From: Loripinus fragilis
Taxonomy: Eukaryota; Mollusca; Bivalvia; Lucinida; Lucinidae
Reading direction: 5' to 3'
NCBI GenBank assembly: GCA_964019695.1
Contig: OZ026514.1
Coordinates: 99,874,845 to 99,938,844, forward strand
Length of the DNA: 64,000 nt
Part shown: positions 11,101 through 23,322 of the stretch, one piece after another
How positions within the stretch are numbered: the first letter of the stretch is position 1
Layout: each line of letters begins with the position of its first letter
Made by a program: the position numbers and the translations under genes
The notes under the pieces: generated by a model
Seen by the model: the letters and a program-made list of their open reading frames with translations, nothing else
Database searches by the model: none
What the model was told of the DNA's origin: nothing

Positions 11101-14100
11101 ATTTCTCTGATCCGCCATTCCTTAATCGGTTTGAGAAGCAATCTCTGGACTTACCTGCAGTTATGACTAGTGATGAGCGTTCATTAATTGAAAGAGTAAC
11201 AAGCTATGTTGAGCGGTTCTGCAAGATAAAGAGCTGTGGGCTTAGCATTCAATACTGCTTTCCTTTATATAGCAAGGAGCTGATCCCGTCACTTGTTTAC
11301 AGCATCAGAGAACAATGTCAGGGATATGGCATGTCTTCAGAACAGATGTTTGATGAATGCAAGAAAAAACTTCTACTTACAGTTCAGCCTGATGCCATAC
11401 TAAGACTGGGTCATAATGCTTATGAAGATATTTGTATGAAAGCTGAGCAAATAAAGAGAGAGTTCTTCATGTTACCTGTTCATTCTGGAATTCAGCACTT
11501 CATTGAGATGCAGCTTACAGCAGACTGTGACCAAGAAATAAGCTTTATGACCATTGTCCTTACGAATAGTAGTATATATTCAAATCTGGTCTATCCTGGA
11601 GAGAAATGTGATGTGCAAGTAGAGAAATTGGGTGCTTTCAAATCTGAGAAGCAGCTCACTTTGCAGTTGCAACATTTTTGGATTGATTCTCCAGCAAGTT
11701 TCCTATTCTTGCACTGTTGTACAATTGAAGATGAAAAGTACATCCCTCTAGCCAAGACAATTGTTGAAAACACAAGAAGCAGTGCATTTAGAGAAACCCC
11801 TAATTTAAGAAAGCATGTTTACATGATCTTGCATATTGACAGACGAAGAGCAGAAATGACAAGTGTATTGCCTGTGAATTTCCTATCTGGATGGGAGCTG
11901 GTACTTCTAGATACTTTAGAGAAACCAAAGATTCCACTGCCACAGCTATGTAAGATGAGTCTGTACGAAGCAGTGCTAAAGAAAAGGCCTTTAACAGATT
12001 ACATTATAGAGCAATTATTCTGGAGTTTTACAACTATTGGGTACCAAAGGAATGGAAGAGACATTGAAAGCATTCACACAGTTATTGAAAAGATGAAAAT
12101 GTCAACAGAATTAATACAATCCCTAGAGGAACTAATCTGTGAATGTGTGGTGTCTGACTTCGACATTTTAAATGAACTTAATTGGCAACAAAGATTGGCC
12201 TTGGATGGTTATGCACTTAACACAAGTTCAGCATATGTTACTACACTGGAAGATGCTGTGTATAATGCCATAAATGAACCACTTTCAAAAATTGTCTATC
12301 AGATGGAAAACATGAATGCCCTTAGCACATACTTCAGCGCCCAGGAGAGTAGCCAGAAAATAAACACATGGATGGCAATAATACATGACAAGTCTCTGTT
12401 TTCTGTAGCTGAAATTCCTCCTGCTTCAGGACCAGAATGCTATGTATGTACTGCTGCTGATGTGGAACTTTGCATGCCTCTAAGCAAAATAGTGTTTGAT
12501 AAAATAGAAGAAACCAAGGATGACTTCATGGAGACATTTCTGTTTGTGAAGGGAAAATGTGACCTTGCAGATGGCGATGAAATACCAGAACAAGTTATGG
12601 AGGAACTGTTTGCTCACCATGAAAATGTTGTAAAAAAATGTTTGCCAGATCTTAAGAAATTCATGTATGATGGTTTCCAAGATGACTATTTTCAAGACTT
12701 TGCCAACATGATCTCCTTAACATTTGCATCTAGCTTAAAAGAAGAATTAAGGACAAAAATTGTTAAGTGGACATTATCTCACAAATTTCATTTGTACAGT
12801 GGTAGCACAGAAGAGTTACTTGTAAAACTCCATGCCTCAGTTTGGATATATTCTTCCATACTGTCTGCAGAACTTCAACTTTTTAATACATGTGCAGAGG
12901 TTTTTAATGCAGAAGAGAACTTTGAGGAACTTGTGGCACTATTGCCATCACAAATACAGTGTGGAAAACATCTGAAAAGTTGGTTTACATTTGAAGAGGT
13001 TCCTATTGAGAAACAAGAATCCAGAGCATCAAGTCCTGAAAATTTTTCACATGCTGAGCCTTTATATGTAGATAAACTTCAGCATGATGATGTACCCATA
13101 GAACAGATTGGTTTGAAGACTGAAACCACAGAAATGAATCTGACCGGTCAGGATGCTGACTCAGAGACCTTCAAAGTGTCAGGAAATAAATCGTTTGGAA
13201 ACTCAAAGATCCAGGATTCTGATTCCATTGAACACATGCTTGAAGATGAAGAAATGGGACTTGATAATGGGTATAAGACCTCTCTAGATGATTCGGTAGA
13301 TACAGAACACCCAGTTGAAGATTCCAGAATAAAGCTGGTTGAGTTTGTATGCTTGAAAATGATGCCAACTGAATCCTGTTTATCTTTATTCAAGTCAGTT
13401 GCAGATTGGAATTCCAAGGTGAGCATTATATTATCACATGCATTATTAGTTTCATCTGAACCACAAGCACTACATTGCTTACGCTTTTTCCAGGACTTGG
13501 TGAATACATTGTACCTTCACCTAGGTGATTCAAAGCTTAAGGTAGTTTGCAAGCTTGCTGATCAACTAAAAGAGAATGTTGATCAAACTTTGGATAGCAA
13601 GGAAACATTTGAATGTGTCTGTGAACTGCTCTCTAGTGATCCATATCCCACAGACGATGAAAGACAATATCTTATGAGTGCATACTTAAATAGATGTTTG
13701 GCTTGTGATGCAGAGACAGAAGGAATGTTCAACTTTCTTCATATGATAAAAGAAAGAAGTTTAGAGATAGACAGTTTTGTACCATTGAAACCACCCATTC
13801 ATCTTTCAATGAATCTAGAAGCAGAAGGTATAGAAGATGAATCCACAACCATATACAACCTGCTCTTGCATGATGAATCTAGTTCTTTTGAAGATCACCC
13901 ATTTTTGGCCACACTAGACGAAACACTTGCTAGCTTCCAAGGTACTAAGGATATGGATTCACAGTTAGCCGTATTAGTGGTTGATATTATGGAAGACTAT
14001 TTTGAAACTGTACTGAAAGAAAGGATTGAATCAGACTTTGATAAAAGCCAATCTGACATGTTGTCTGCTCATAACCTGATTTTGGAGTGTGACTACGGAC

Positions 14101-16979
14101 TGAAATTTTTAGTTGCAGTTGCATACTTCAAAGTATTTGTGAAGTGTTTCAGTAAGATTCTTATTGAGAAAGACTTCAATGTATTGCAGTGTGAGTATTT
14201 TCTTGAAGGGATCCAAGCAGTCATGAGTAGCACTGAGAAAGGAGGCATTCATACTTCCTTAAGAAATTTTGTCATCAAGAGTTTTGGTAAAGGTCTGTTG
14301 CCATGGAAGCTATATCAAATATGTGAAAGAATTCGTGAAAAGATTGGCTATTTTCAATATCAGGAGTGGACAGAAGATTATCAATCCATTTCAATAGAGG
14401 GAAACCCTCTATTTCAGCATGTCCCCATAGGGTCTGCAAAAGTTTCAGAAGCTTTAATGGAGAAAGATCCTGAGTATTTGGAAACTGCTGTCATACAGAC
14501 ATTGTTGTCGCCTTTGGATTCATTTGGAATTCTTGCAGTTCAGTCAGTGGCTTTAAGTCATTTCTATATCCCTAGAAGCTATAAAAGGCAAGATGATACA
14601 TTCAATCAGATAGCAGAAAGAATGGTACAGATAACAGCTGATAAGCACATTGATGAAGCTAACTTGAACTTGTTGGCTTGCCTCTTAGGTGTTAATGCTT
14701 TTCCATGCCAAGAGTTGAATTTGAATGAAGAATCAAGTGCAAGAGAAAGTTGCATTGCTTACTTTTGCTGCTCCATGTTTGCTGTCATTATTGCATCCAA
14801 TCAAAGATCAAAAGGTGAAAGCCTTTCTTTTCTTGCAAATTGTCTACTTTGTCCTCAGCTATTGAGTCCTGATGTGCTGTTCACTGTAAGAAATTTACCA
14901 TTTCACCAAGTGCCTGTCTTTGCTAGAAAAGATTATGTGAAGTTATGTTCTTGTGGTTATAGATTTGTACAAAAGTCTGGTGTTGAAAAACTGCATTGTC
15001 CAGTTTGTTTGGAAGAAATTTCTGAAAGCCCCGAACAGATGGAAAGCAACCATAGCGAGCAAACTGATGAACAAATGCCAGGTCATTTATTTGCACCTGA
15101 AACTGCAAAGCTGATTACTTTGTTTGTTGATGCTTGTTTTTTTGGATCATTAGCATTGCAAAGCTGTTCGCATCAGGAACTGGAATCTATTTTAGATGTG
15201 TCAGAGGTGGATGTTTCTTGTTATCTTTTCAAGATTTTGAGTGAAAGTTACATGGATTTAGAAACTATGATGGGCATGAACTATCGAGACCTTTTTGTGT
15301 TCCTGCAAGCTTGTCTTTTGAAGTTGAAAGGATTCATAGCAATGGACAAAACACCAGTTGTAGCAACTAAGCAGTCGGTAACATGGTGTATTCAGTTTGA
15401 GAGTGAATTGAATTCTCTGTTGTGTGATAGGTATCAAACAGTTTCAGAAATGGTATTGACCCAGTTAGATCATACCTGTATTGGTGAGAGTGCACCTGAA
15501 TTGTGTGTTAATGAAAATGATAGAGCAAGCTTAATGGACACTAAAACGCGACTAGAACTAAAGCCAGCTATCTTCAGAATTGGGGGACAACCTTCTCTCG
15601 CTTCGTTGAGATTTGAACTTAATGTGTTGCGACAAAGTGATTCAACAGAATACTACCCTTTCCTGACATTGGTCTTGAATATGCTGCCTGAGCTTTCTGT
15701 TATAGAAAATCTACTCCCAGTTCTACAATGGCATCTAGCAACTGTAACACACATAGCTTATCGATTTAAAAAACAAGAGTGTCTCGAGATGACTGTACAA
15801 GATTTCATTTTTCATGATGTGAGTGAAAAGGTCCGTGGCATACTCAAAACCAGATTTGACAATTTACAGAGGTCATTTTCTCAGTTACTAGATGCAGAGT
15901 ACAAATTAGGAACCCCAATAGAAAGACTGCATGACCAAATGAAAATGAAAGACTGTCTCTTGTTAAGTAGTCAGACCACTTTTTATAAGGTCATTGAAGA
16001 ACTTGTTAAAATCCAAAATAGATTTCTTGATGAAACATTGGCTATTTGTGTTAATAGCAACTGTCCTTCTCTTAAATGCCTTGCAAGAGGTGAATGTTCC
16101 TCTGTTATACATTCCAAATCAGTTCCAGAGGCAAGTGCATCATCACTAGTCAGTTTCCAATGGGATGAAGAGTTGCTGAAGTTTTCACAGGCTGAACTTA
16201 CTTATGGTACAGGACAACATATTCACTATGAGTTTGCAGCTATAGAAAAGTCATTAGCCCTCGACCTTGTGATTGGCAAGAATTATCTGCAGCTAGACAA
16301 TAGTCTTCCAGTCTTAGTCTTTATGGATGATTTTCATCATGGCTTCTCCAGCCTTGTTAGAGATGTGATGGATATTATTCCTCAAAAGGAACTGTCTACA
16401 GCTGTCGTTAATGGCATACAGGCAAAGAGAAATAAGCATCCACGTCTTACCAATGAATTAATGGTGCATGTTGGCATTCTTTTGGCTTTAGTGAAAAAAA
16501 CAAAAGGAGACCCTGATGAGCCAGTGATACATTATGTGGATAAATGGAAAAATTATCTGACACACCCACTATCAACAGAATTACTGCCTGCTCCTGAAGA
16601 TAGTATAAAACTCTGCCATTTAGTTGCGCTTTATGGCAATCTGGAAGAGCTGAATGCAGATTCTTTAGTTGACAGCCTTGGTGATGTATACAGGGTGCCA
16701 TTACACAGAGACCTTGAAGCACAGCTACTTGAGCTTCTCAGAAGTAAGAAAAAAGAAGCAGAAACCATATTGAAGGCCACTAAAAGGCTAACCTATAGAT
16801 GCATATCTTCTAGAGAGGTTGACGGCTCCAGACCACTTTCTGATTATTTGGAAGATGTCTCATTCTGGCCACTGAAACAAGGGTCGATAGAAGCGTTGCT
16901 ACAGCTCATTCCATGTGGTTTGAAGGTCCAGCATGTCTATCAGATGATCTCTTTAATGGAACAGAAATTGAAGGTATAG
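5123..16979 (+). CDS. RNF213: RNF213-like giant AAA+ E3 ubiquitin ligase, large 3' exon (partial)
   Basis: RNF213 proteins combine a dynein-like ring of AAA+ modules with an unusual E3 domain that ubiquitylates proteins and bacterial lipid A, and act in lipid-droplet biology and antimicrobial defence. Counting residues from the GTG at 5136, a P-loop-like AVPGLGKT lies at 876-883. The first full module has Walker A GETGCGKT (1276-1283) and Walker B LFLDEVN (D1335, E1336). The second has Walker A GKPGCSKS (1590-1597) and Walker B VILDEIGL (D1665, E1666), followed by GISNWALDASKMNRA. An acidic Ser-rich linker covers about 2628-2730. A zinc cluster CSCG...CPVC (C3271, C3273, C3288, C3291) sits where the RZ finger is expected, and GHLF (H3317) is at the place of the catalytic His. 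No C3HC4 RING is recognisable. The Walker spacing and the C-terminal end match human RNF213, so about 1,100 N-terminal residues are missing and must come from upstream exons. GTG at 5136 is not a start. The stop TAG is the first triplet of an inserted transposon, and AAG/GTATAG at 16971-16979 could also act as a splice donor. Confidence 0.93.
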
Positions 16980-17663
16980 TAAAACCTGTGTAAAACGGCC
17001 ACTCAAAAATAGACAAAACAAAATCTCAATGACAAATGGTAGCTTAATGAAGGTTAAAAGTATTGCAGAATGCTCCAAGAGGGAGCGCAGTGGCTCAGTG
17101 GTAGAGTGCTTGACTCGAGACCGAAGGGCCGCGGGTTTGAGACTCACTGGCGTCACTGCGTTGTGTCCTTGAGCAAGAATATGAATCCTAGCTTAGTACT
17201 GGTTCAACCCAGGAAGACTTGTCCCTATATAACTGAAAGATTGTTGATGGGACGTAAAGAATCAAATCAATCAAAGAATGTTCCAAGGGGAGCATTCTGC
17301 AAAACTTTTGAGCATTAAGCTACCAGTTAAACCTGTGTAAAAACGGCCACTCAAAAATAGACAAAACAAAATCTTAATGACAAATGGTAGCTTAATGAAG
17401 TTCAAATGTATTGCAGAATGCTCCCCTTGGAGCATTCTGCAATACTTTTGACCATTAAGCTGCAAGTAAAACCGGTGTAAAACGGCCAAAATAGACAAAA
17501 CAAAGATCTTAATGACAATTGATAGCTTAATGAAGGTCGAAAGTATTGCAGAATGCTCCAAGGGGAGCATTTAGCAATACTTTTGACCTGCATTAAGCGA
17601 TAATTGGTCTTGAAAAGCAATTTTCTGCCTTTTTGAGAGTGGCTGTTTTACACGGGTTTACTG
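16977..17663. mobile_element. TA-flanked inverted-repeat DNA element abutting the RNF213-like stop
   Basis: The left end reads 'tagtaaaacctgtgtaaaac'. The reverse complement of the right end reads 'cagtaaacccgtgtaaaaca', and both continue into 'gccact(ct)caaaa'. TA dinucleotides flank both sides (16975-16976 and 17664-17665), as for Tc1/mariner-type insertion. The interior holds repeated foldback units built on 'agtattgcagaatgctcc' and its complement (about 17060-17080/17278-17310, 17405-17460, 17535-17590). It encodes no protein. A SINE is nested at 17081-17277. Confidence 0.75.
17081..17277 (+). mobile_element. SINE family 1, full length, tRNA-derived
   Basis: The 5' part is tRNA-like, with an A-box-like 'tggctcagtggtagag' and a degenerate B box 'gggtttgagactc'. 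The body has 'gtcactgcgttgtgtcctt' and the tail 'aatcaaatcaatcaaa'. It is flanked by an 11-bp target duplication aatgCtccaag/aatgTtccaag (17069-17080 and 17278-17288). Confidence 0.88.
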
Positions 17664-17665
17664 TA

Positions 17666-18212
17666 ATCTGCATATATGAACCATATTTGTCCCATATAGC
17701 GCCCCTGCTCCTATAAGCTCCCCTCTGTGTTTTTCAAAGAAGCATTTTATAAATGCATGCAATTTGCACAGTTGGATAATTTTTTTCACGCAGGCTCAAA
17801 GTAGCGATATAGCCTTTAAATCATTGCTCGTCCAGCTGAAAATCTTATGACAGTAGAAATTTTAAGCCCAGCGCTATCCAGATGTATCGGTGTTTACTTT
17901 ACATGGGTGAAAGTTTTCAGAATTATTCCTTTATTCAGGATTTTGAGGATGACCACAGAAAGTCACCCTCAAAATGCTGAATTAGGTTCTCTTATTTATT
18001 TTCAGTCTGTCTGAGGACAACTGACCATTTAAACTTAAAATTGTGGATATTTAGCCGGCATACTGAAAGTTTTTAGATTGAAATTTCGAAAGTTCATGAT
18101 TTTTGGAAATTTTGAGCTTTCACCCGTGACTATATTAGCACATACCATTAATAGCACCATTTTAATGCATTTTCTCATAGAATTCATAAAATGCTTTGTC
18201 AAAATTTGTGTG
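17666..18212. other. Noncoding; nothing identified
   Basis: No coding region or repeat boundary seen. The first 50 bases would have followed the RNF213-like exon before the transposon insertion at 16977. Confidence 0.4.
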
Positions 18213-18900
18213 TAGTCAGTCATAGACATTTCACTTCCCATACCAGTCAAAGACATTTCACTTCCAATACTAGTCATAGACATTTCACTTCCCATACCAT
18301 TCATAGTCATTTCACATCCCATACCAGTCATAGATATTTCATTTCCGATACCAGTCATAGATATTTCACTTCCCATACCAGTCATAGATATTTCACTTCC
18401 CATACCAGTCATAGATATTTCACTTCCCATACCAGTCATAGATATTTCACTTCCCATACCAGTCATAGACATTTAACTACCAATACCAGTCATAGACATA
18501 TCACTTCCCATACCAGTCATAGATGTTTCATTTCCGAAACCAGTCATAGATGTTTCATTTCCGATACCAGTCATAGATATTTCACTTCCCATACCAGTCA
18601 TAGATATTTCACTACTAATACCAGTCATAGATATTTCACTTCCCATTCCAGTCAAAGACATTTCACTTCCCATACCAGTCAAAGACATTTCACTTCCCAT
18701 ACCAGTCAAAGATATTTCACTTCCCATACCAGTCATAGACATTTCACTTCCCATACCAGTCATAGACATTTCGCTTCCCATTCCAGTCCTAGCTATTTCA
18801 CTTCCCATACCAGTCATAGACATTTTACTACCAATACCACCAGTCAGACATTTCACTTCCCATACCAGTCATAGACATTTCACTTCCCAGACCAGTCATA
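18213..18900. repeat. 27-bp tandem satellite, segment 1
   Basis: The unit is about 'ataccagtcatagacatttc' plus 'acttccc', 27 bp. Because 27 is a multiple of three, both strands give long open frames repeating nine residues (MSMTGMGSE on the minus strand). These frames are a by-product of the period, since variant bases are not biased to silent positions. Confidence 0.93.
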
Positions 18901-19472
18901 CAGCACCCTAGATAAGCAGCGTATTTGCGTAAATACGCAATTAAAATCCTCAAAGACGCAATTAAAATGAAATGTGTGTGTACCGAAAATCTATTCTAAC
19001 GATTGGTATGCAATTACAAGCAATTTTATTATGTATCATTTGGTCCATTTCGTTTCCATTTGGGTTATATACAAATGCCAGTCGGGTATTTTTTTTTTTG
19101 CTAGCGAGCGCGCAATATATCTCTTTTTTGTGAATAAAATATCGGTGTCCAGTCCAGTATTTCGCGGAAAAACCCTATGATGAAAGTGAAACATTGCAAA
19201 GTGTACACGCTCGAATGTCAACAAGGCGATAAGATTTGCTTCAGGTACGATAAAATCCTCTAGTTTGATACTTTAGAAAGGCAGACGATGGGAGTGAATA
19301 AATATGCAAGCACATTCCCGATGGCTTCATGCAATATGAAATCGTGTAATCACAGAAAAAAAAACATGGCATAAAAAATATGAAAATACTCAACTGTTTT
19401 TGCAAGTACGCAATTGAGGATAACCAGGTTGCGTAAATATCCAATTGACCCAAAAGCTTATCTAGGGCGCTG
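18901..19472. mobile_element. CAG...CTG inverted-repeat element (hAT-like MITE), copy 1
   Basis: Ends are 'cagcaccctagataagc' and 'gcttatctagggcgctg', a 17-bp terminal inverted repeat with one mismatch, inside the satellite. 'agtcata' occurs on both sides (18894-18900 and 19473-19479). It could be a target duplication, but the satellite itself makes this ambiguous. Subterminal 'gcgtatttgcgtaaatacgcaatt' type palindromes are present. There is no transposase. Confidence 0.8.
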
Positions 19473-20640
19473 AGTCATAGATATTTCACTACCAATACCA
19501 GTCATAGATATTTCACTTCCAATACCACTCATAGATATTTCACTTCCCATACCAGTCAAAGACATTTCACTTCCCATACTAGTCATAGATATTTCACTTC
19601 CCATACCAGTCATAGACATTTCACTTCCCATACCAGTCATAGACATTTCACTTCCCATACCAGTCATAGATATTTCACTACCATTACCAGTCATGGACAT
19701 TTCACTTCCCATACCAGTCATAGACATTTCACTTCCCATACCAGTCATAGACATTTCACCACCAATACCAGTCATAGACATTTCACTACCAATACCAGTC
19801 ATAGATATTTCACTTCCCATACCAGTCATAGACATTTCACTACCAATGCCAGTCATAGATATTTCACTTCCCATACCAGTCATATATATTTCACTACCAA
19901 TACCAGTCATAGACATTTCACTACCAATACCAGTCATAGACATTTCACTCCTCATACCAGTCATAGATATTTCACTTCCTATACCAGTCATAGATATTTC
20001 ACTACCAATACCAGTCATAGACATTTCACTTCTTATACCAGTCAGACATTTCACTTCCAATACCAGTCAAAGACATTTCACTTCCCATACCAGTCATAAT
20101 CATTTCACTTCCCATACAAGTCAATAGATAATTCACTTCCCATTCCAGTCCTAGACATTTCACTTCCAATACCAGTCCTAGACATTTCACTTCCCATACC
20201 AGTCCTAGACATTTCACTACCAATACCAGTCCTAGACATTTCACTTCCCATACCAGCCATAGACATTTCACTTCCCATACTAGTCATAGACATTTCACTT
20301 TACATACCAGTCATAGACATTTCACTTCCCATACCAGTATTAGACATTTCACTTCCCATACCAGTCATTGACATTTCACTTCCCATACCAGTCATAGACA
20401 TTTCACTTCCTATACCAGTCATAGACATTTCACATCCCGTACTAGTCATAGACATGTCACTTTACATACCATTCATAGACATTTCACTTCCCATACCAGT
20501 CATAGACATTTCGCTTCCCATTCCAGTCCTAGCTATTTCACTTCCCATACCAGTCATAGACATTTTACTACCAATACCACCAGTCAGACATTTCACTTCC
20601 CATACCAGTCATAGACATTTCACTTCCCAGACCAGTCATA
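19473..20640. repeat. 27-bp tandem satellite, segment 2
   Basis: Continuation of the same 27-bp array after the inserted element, with variants such as 'actaccaat' for 'acttcccat'. Confidence 0.93.
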
Positions 20641-21213
20641 CAGCACCCTAGATAAGCAGCGTATTTGCGTAAATACGCAATTAAAATCCTCAAAGACGCA
20701 ATTAAAATGAAATGTGTGTGTACCGAAAATCTATTCTAACGATTGGTATGCAATTACAAGCAATTTTATTATGTATCATTTGGTCCATTTTGTTTCCATT
20801 TGGGTTATATACAAATGCCAGTCGGGTATTGTTTTTTTTTGCTAGCGAGCGCGCAATATATCTCTTTTTTGTGAATAAAATATCGGTGTCCAGTCCAGTA
20901 TTTCGCGGAAAAACCCTATGATGAAAGTGAAACATTGCAAAGTGTACACGCTCGAATGTCAACAAGGCGATAAGATTTGCTTCAGGTACGATAAAATCCT
21001 CTAGTTTGATACTTTAGAAAGGCAGACGATGGGAGTGAATAAATATGCAAGCACATTCCCGATGGCTTCATGCAATATGAAATCGTGTAATCACAGAAAA
21101 AAAAACATGGCATAAAAAATATGAAAATACTCAACTGTTTTTGCAAGTACGCAATTGAGGATAACCAGGTTGCGTAAATATCCAATTGACCCTAAAGCTT
21201 ATCTAGGGCGCTG
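20641..21213. mobile_element. CAG...CTG inverted-repeat element, copy 2
   Basis: Nearly identical to the copy at 18901-19472 (one extra T in a homopolymer and very few substitutions), with the same flanking satellite variants. It was therefore copied by segmental duplication, not by a second transposition. Confidence 0.85.
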
Positions 21214-22320
21214 AGTCATAGATATTTCACTACCAATACCAGTCATAGATATTTCACTTCCAATACCACTCATAGATATTTCACTTCCCATACCAGTCAA
21301 AGACATTTCACTTCCCATACTAGTCATAGATATTTCACTTCCCATACCAGTCATAGACATTTCACTTCCCATACCAGTCATAGACATTTCACTTCCCATA
21401 CCAGTCATAGATATTTCACTACCATTACCAGTCATGGACATTTCACTTCCCATACCAGTCATAGACATTTCACTTCCCATACCAGTCATAACATTTCACC
21501 ACCAATACCAGTCATAGACATTTCACTACCAATACCAGTCATAGATATTTCACTTCCCATACCAGTCATAGGCATTTCACTACCAATACCAGTCATAGAT
21601 ATTTCACTTCCCATACCAGTCATATATATTTCACTACCAATACCAGTCATAGACATTTCACTACCAATACCAGTCATAGACATTTCACTCCTCATACCAG
21701 TCATAGATATTTCACTTCCAATACCAGTCAAAGACATTTCTTTTCCCATACCAGTCATAATCATTTCACTTCCCATACAAGTCAATAGATAATTCACTTC
21801 CCATTCCAGTCCGAGACATTTCACTTCCAATACCAGTCCTAGACATTTCACTTCCCATACCAGTCCTAGACATTTCACTACCAATACCAGTCCTAGACAT
21901 TTCACTTCCCATACCAGCCATAGACATTTCACTTCCCATACTAGTCATAGACATTTCACTTTACATACCAGTCATAGACATTTCACTTCCCATACCAGTC
22001 ATAGACATTTCACTTCCCATACCAGTCATTGACATTTCACTTCCCATACCAGTCATAGACATTTCACTTCCTATACCAGTCATAGACATTTCACATCCCA
22101 TACTAGTCATAGACATGTCACTTTACATACCATTCATAGACATTTCACTTCCCATACCAGTCATTGACATTTCACTTCCCATACCAGTCATAGACATTTC
22201 ACTTCCCATACCAGTCATAGACATTTCACTACCAATACCAGTCATAGACATTTCACTTCCCATACCTGTCGTAGACATTTCACTTCCCATACCAGTCATA
22301 AACATTTCACTTCACATACA
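21214..22320. repeat. 27-bp tandem satellite, segment 3
   Basis: Repeats segment 2 almost base for base, apart from a deletion of three units (the equivalent of about 20004-20084). It ends at 'cacatacacccattac'. Confidence 0.93.
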
Positions 22321-22548
22321 CCCATTACTTTCTTAAGCACTGCCAATCCCGAAAGAAACTTCATGAAATGATGTCACAGCTTATAATTAAGAATTTGTCA
22401 AATACTAACTCTTTCTCGGATGGAAAATTGATGTACAGAAGAAAATAAGGCTAATGCGTCACATCAGACACCAACAGCTTAAGTCAGCTTATAACATATT
22501 GCGGTCTGATTATGACTGCTGCAGGGGGTGTACAGACCCATTACATAT
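22321..22548. other. Noncoding; nothing identified
   Basis: Short unique stretch between the satellite and a MITE copy. Confidence 0.4.
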
Positions 22549-22732
22549 GAGCTGTGACATGAGATTTTCATCAATATGGTATGTACGACTAGCAAAGGCT
22601 CAGATCAGCCTGCAAGTACACTTAATTAAGCTACTGACTGAGCATCATTTGGAGTGAAAAGGAGGCTACACAGGCTTGTCTGAGTCTACTCTTGTCAAAA
22701 TGCCACATTGTTGGAAATCACGTCACGGCTCA
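22549..22732 (+). mobile_element. MITE-A, internally deleted copy
   Basis: Starts 'gagctgtgacatgagattttc' and ends 'ccacattgttggaaatca' plus 'cgtcacggctc'. Those ends are reverse complements of each other. It lacks part of the middle compared with the copies at 34546 and 35514. Confidence 0.8.
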
Positions 22733-23322
22733 ATATTATAGTTTTTAATCAAAGATGATTACACAGTGTAAATATCAACTGTTATTGTGTATCTAAACTG
22801 ATCAATGAATAGCTAATGTATTACATTATGAAAACAATTGCATTCAGAATAAGGAATGGATTATTTAAGTCCCCACTCTGGTGAAATTTTGTTCTTTAAT
22901 ATGCATTTAATAGGACGGATATGGTATATCACTTCTTATTCAAACCCCATCAAAATCGAATGAAAAATAGTAAAGTTGCAGATAATTGTATGGCAGAGAA
23001 TTGAAAGCAATGGACTCTGGCAGCTATTTTAGGCTGAGTGACATCACAAAGCCCTAATTAAATATATATAAACAGAATAACTAGTTTCCTGCAATAGATT
23101 TTAACTTGTTTTAATTTTTATTCAATCTTCTGTTGAAAATAGTTGGCTTAATAGAAGTCAGAATTTTGATTTTGAGATTGCTATAACTTTCTTATTTATT
23201 ATCCGATTTTGATCGCGTTTGTGGTAGGGTGTGTTAGAATAGTGATTACAGGACAAATTTAATTATTTAGTGATTTTTGATACCAGTCCCCATCCAGACC
23301 CTCATATCAGAACAGACTTATG
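22733..23322. other. Noncoding; nothing identified
   Basis: AT-rich sequence up to the edge of the tyrosine-recombinase element. Confidence 0.4.

Noticed and set aside
18035..22336. Frames up to 227 residues in the 27-bp array
   Set aside because: The period is a multiple of three, so open frames are automatic. Variation shows no codon pattern, and no start or domain lies outside the repeats.
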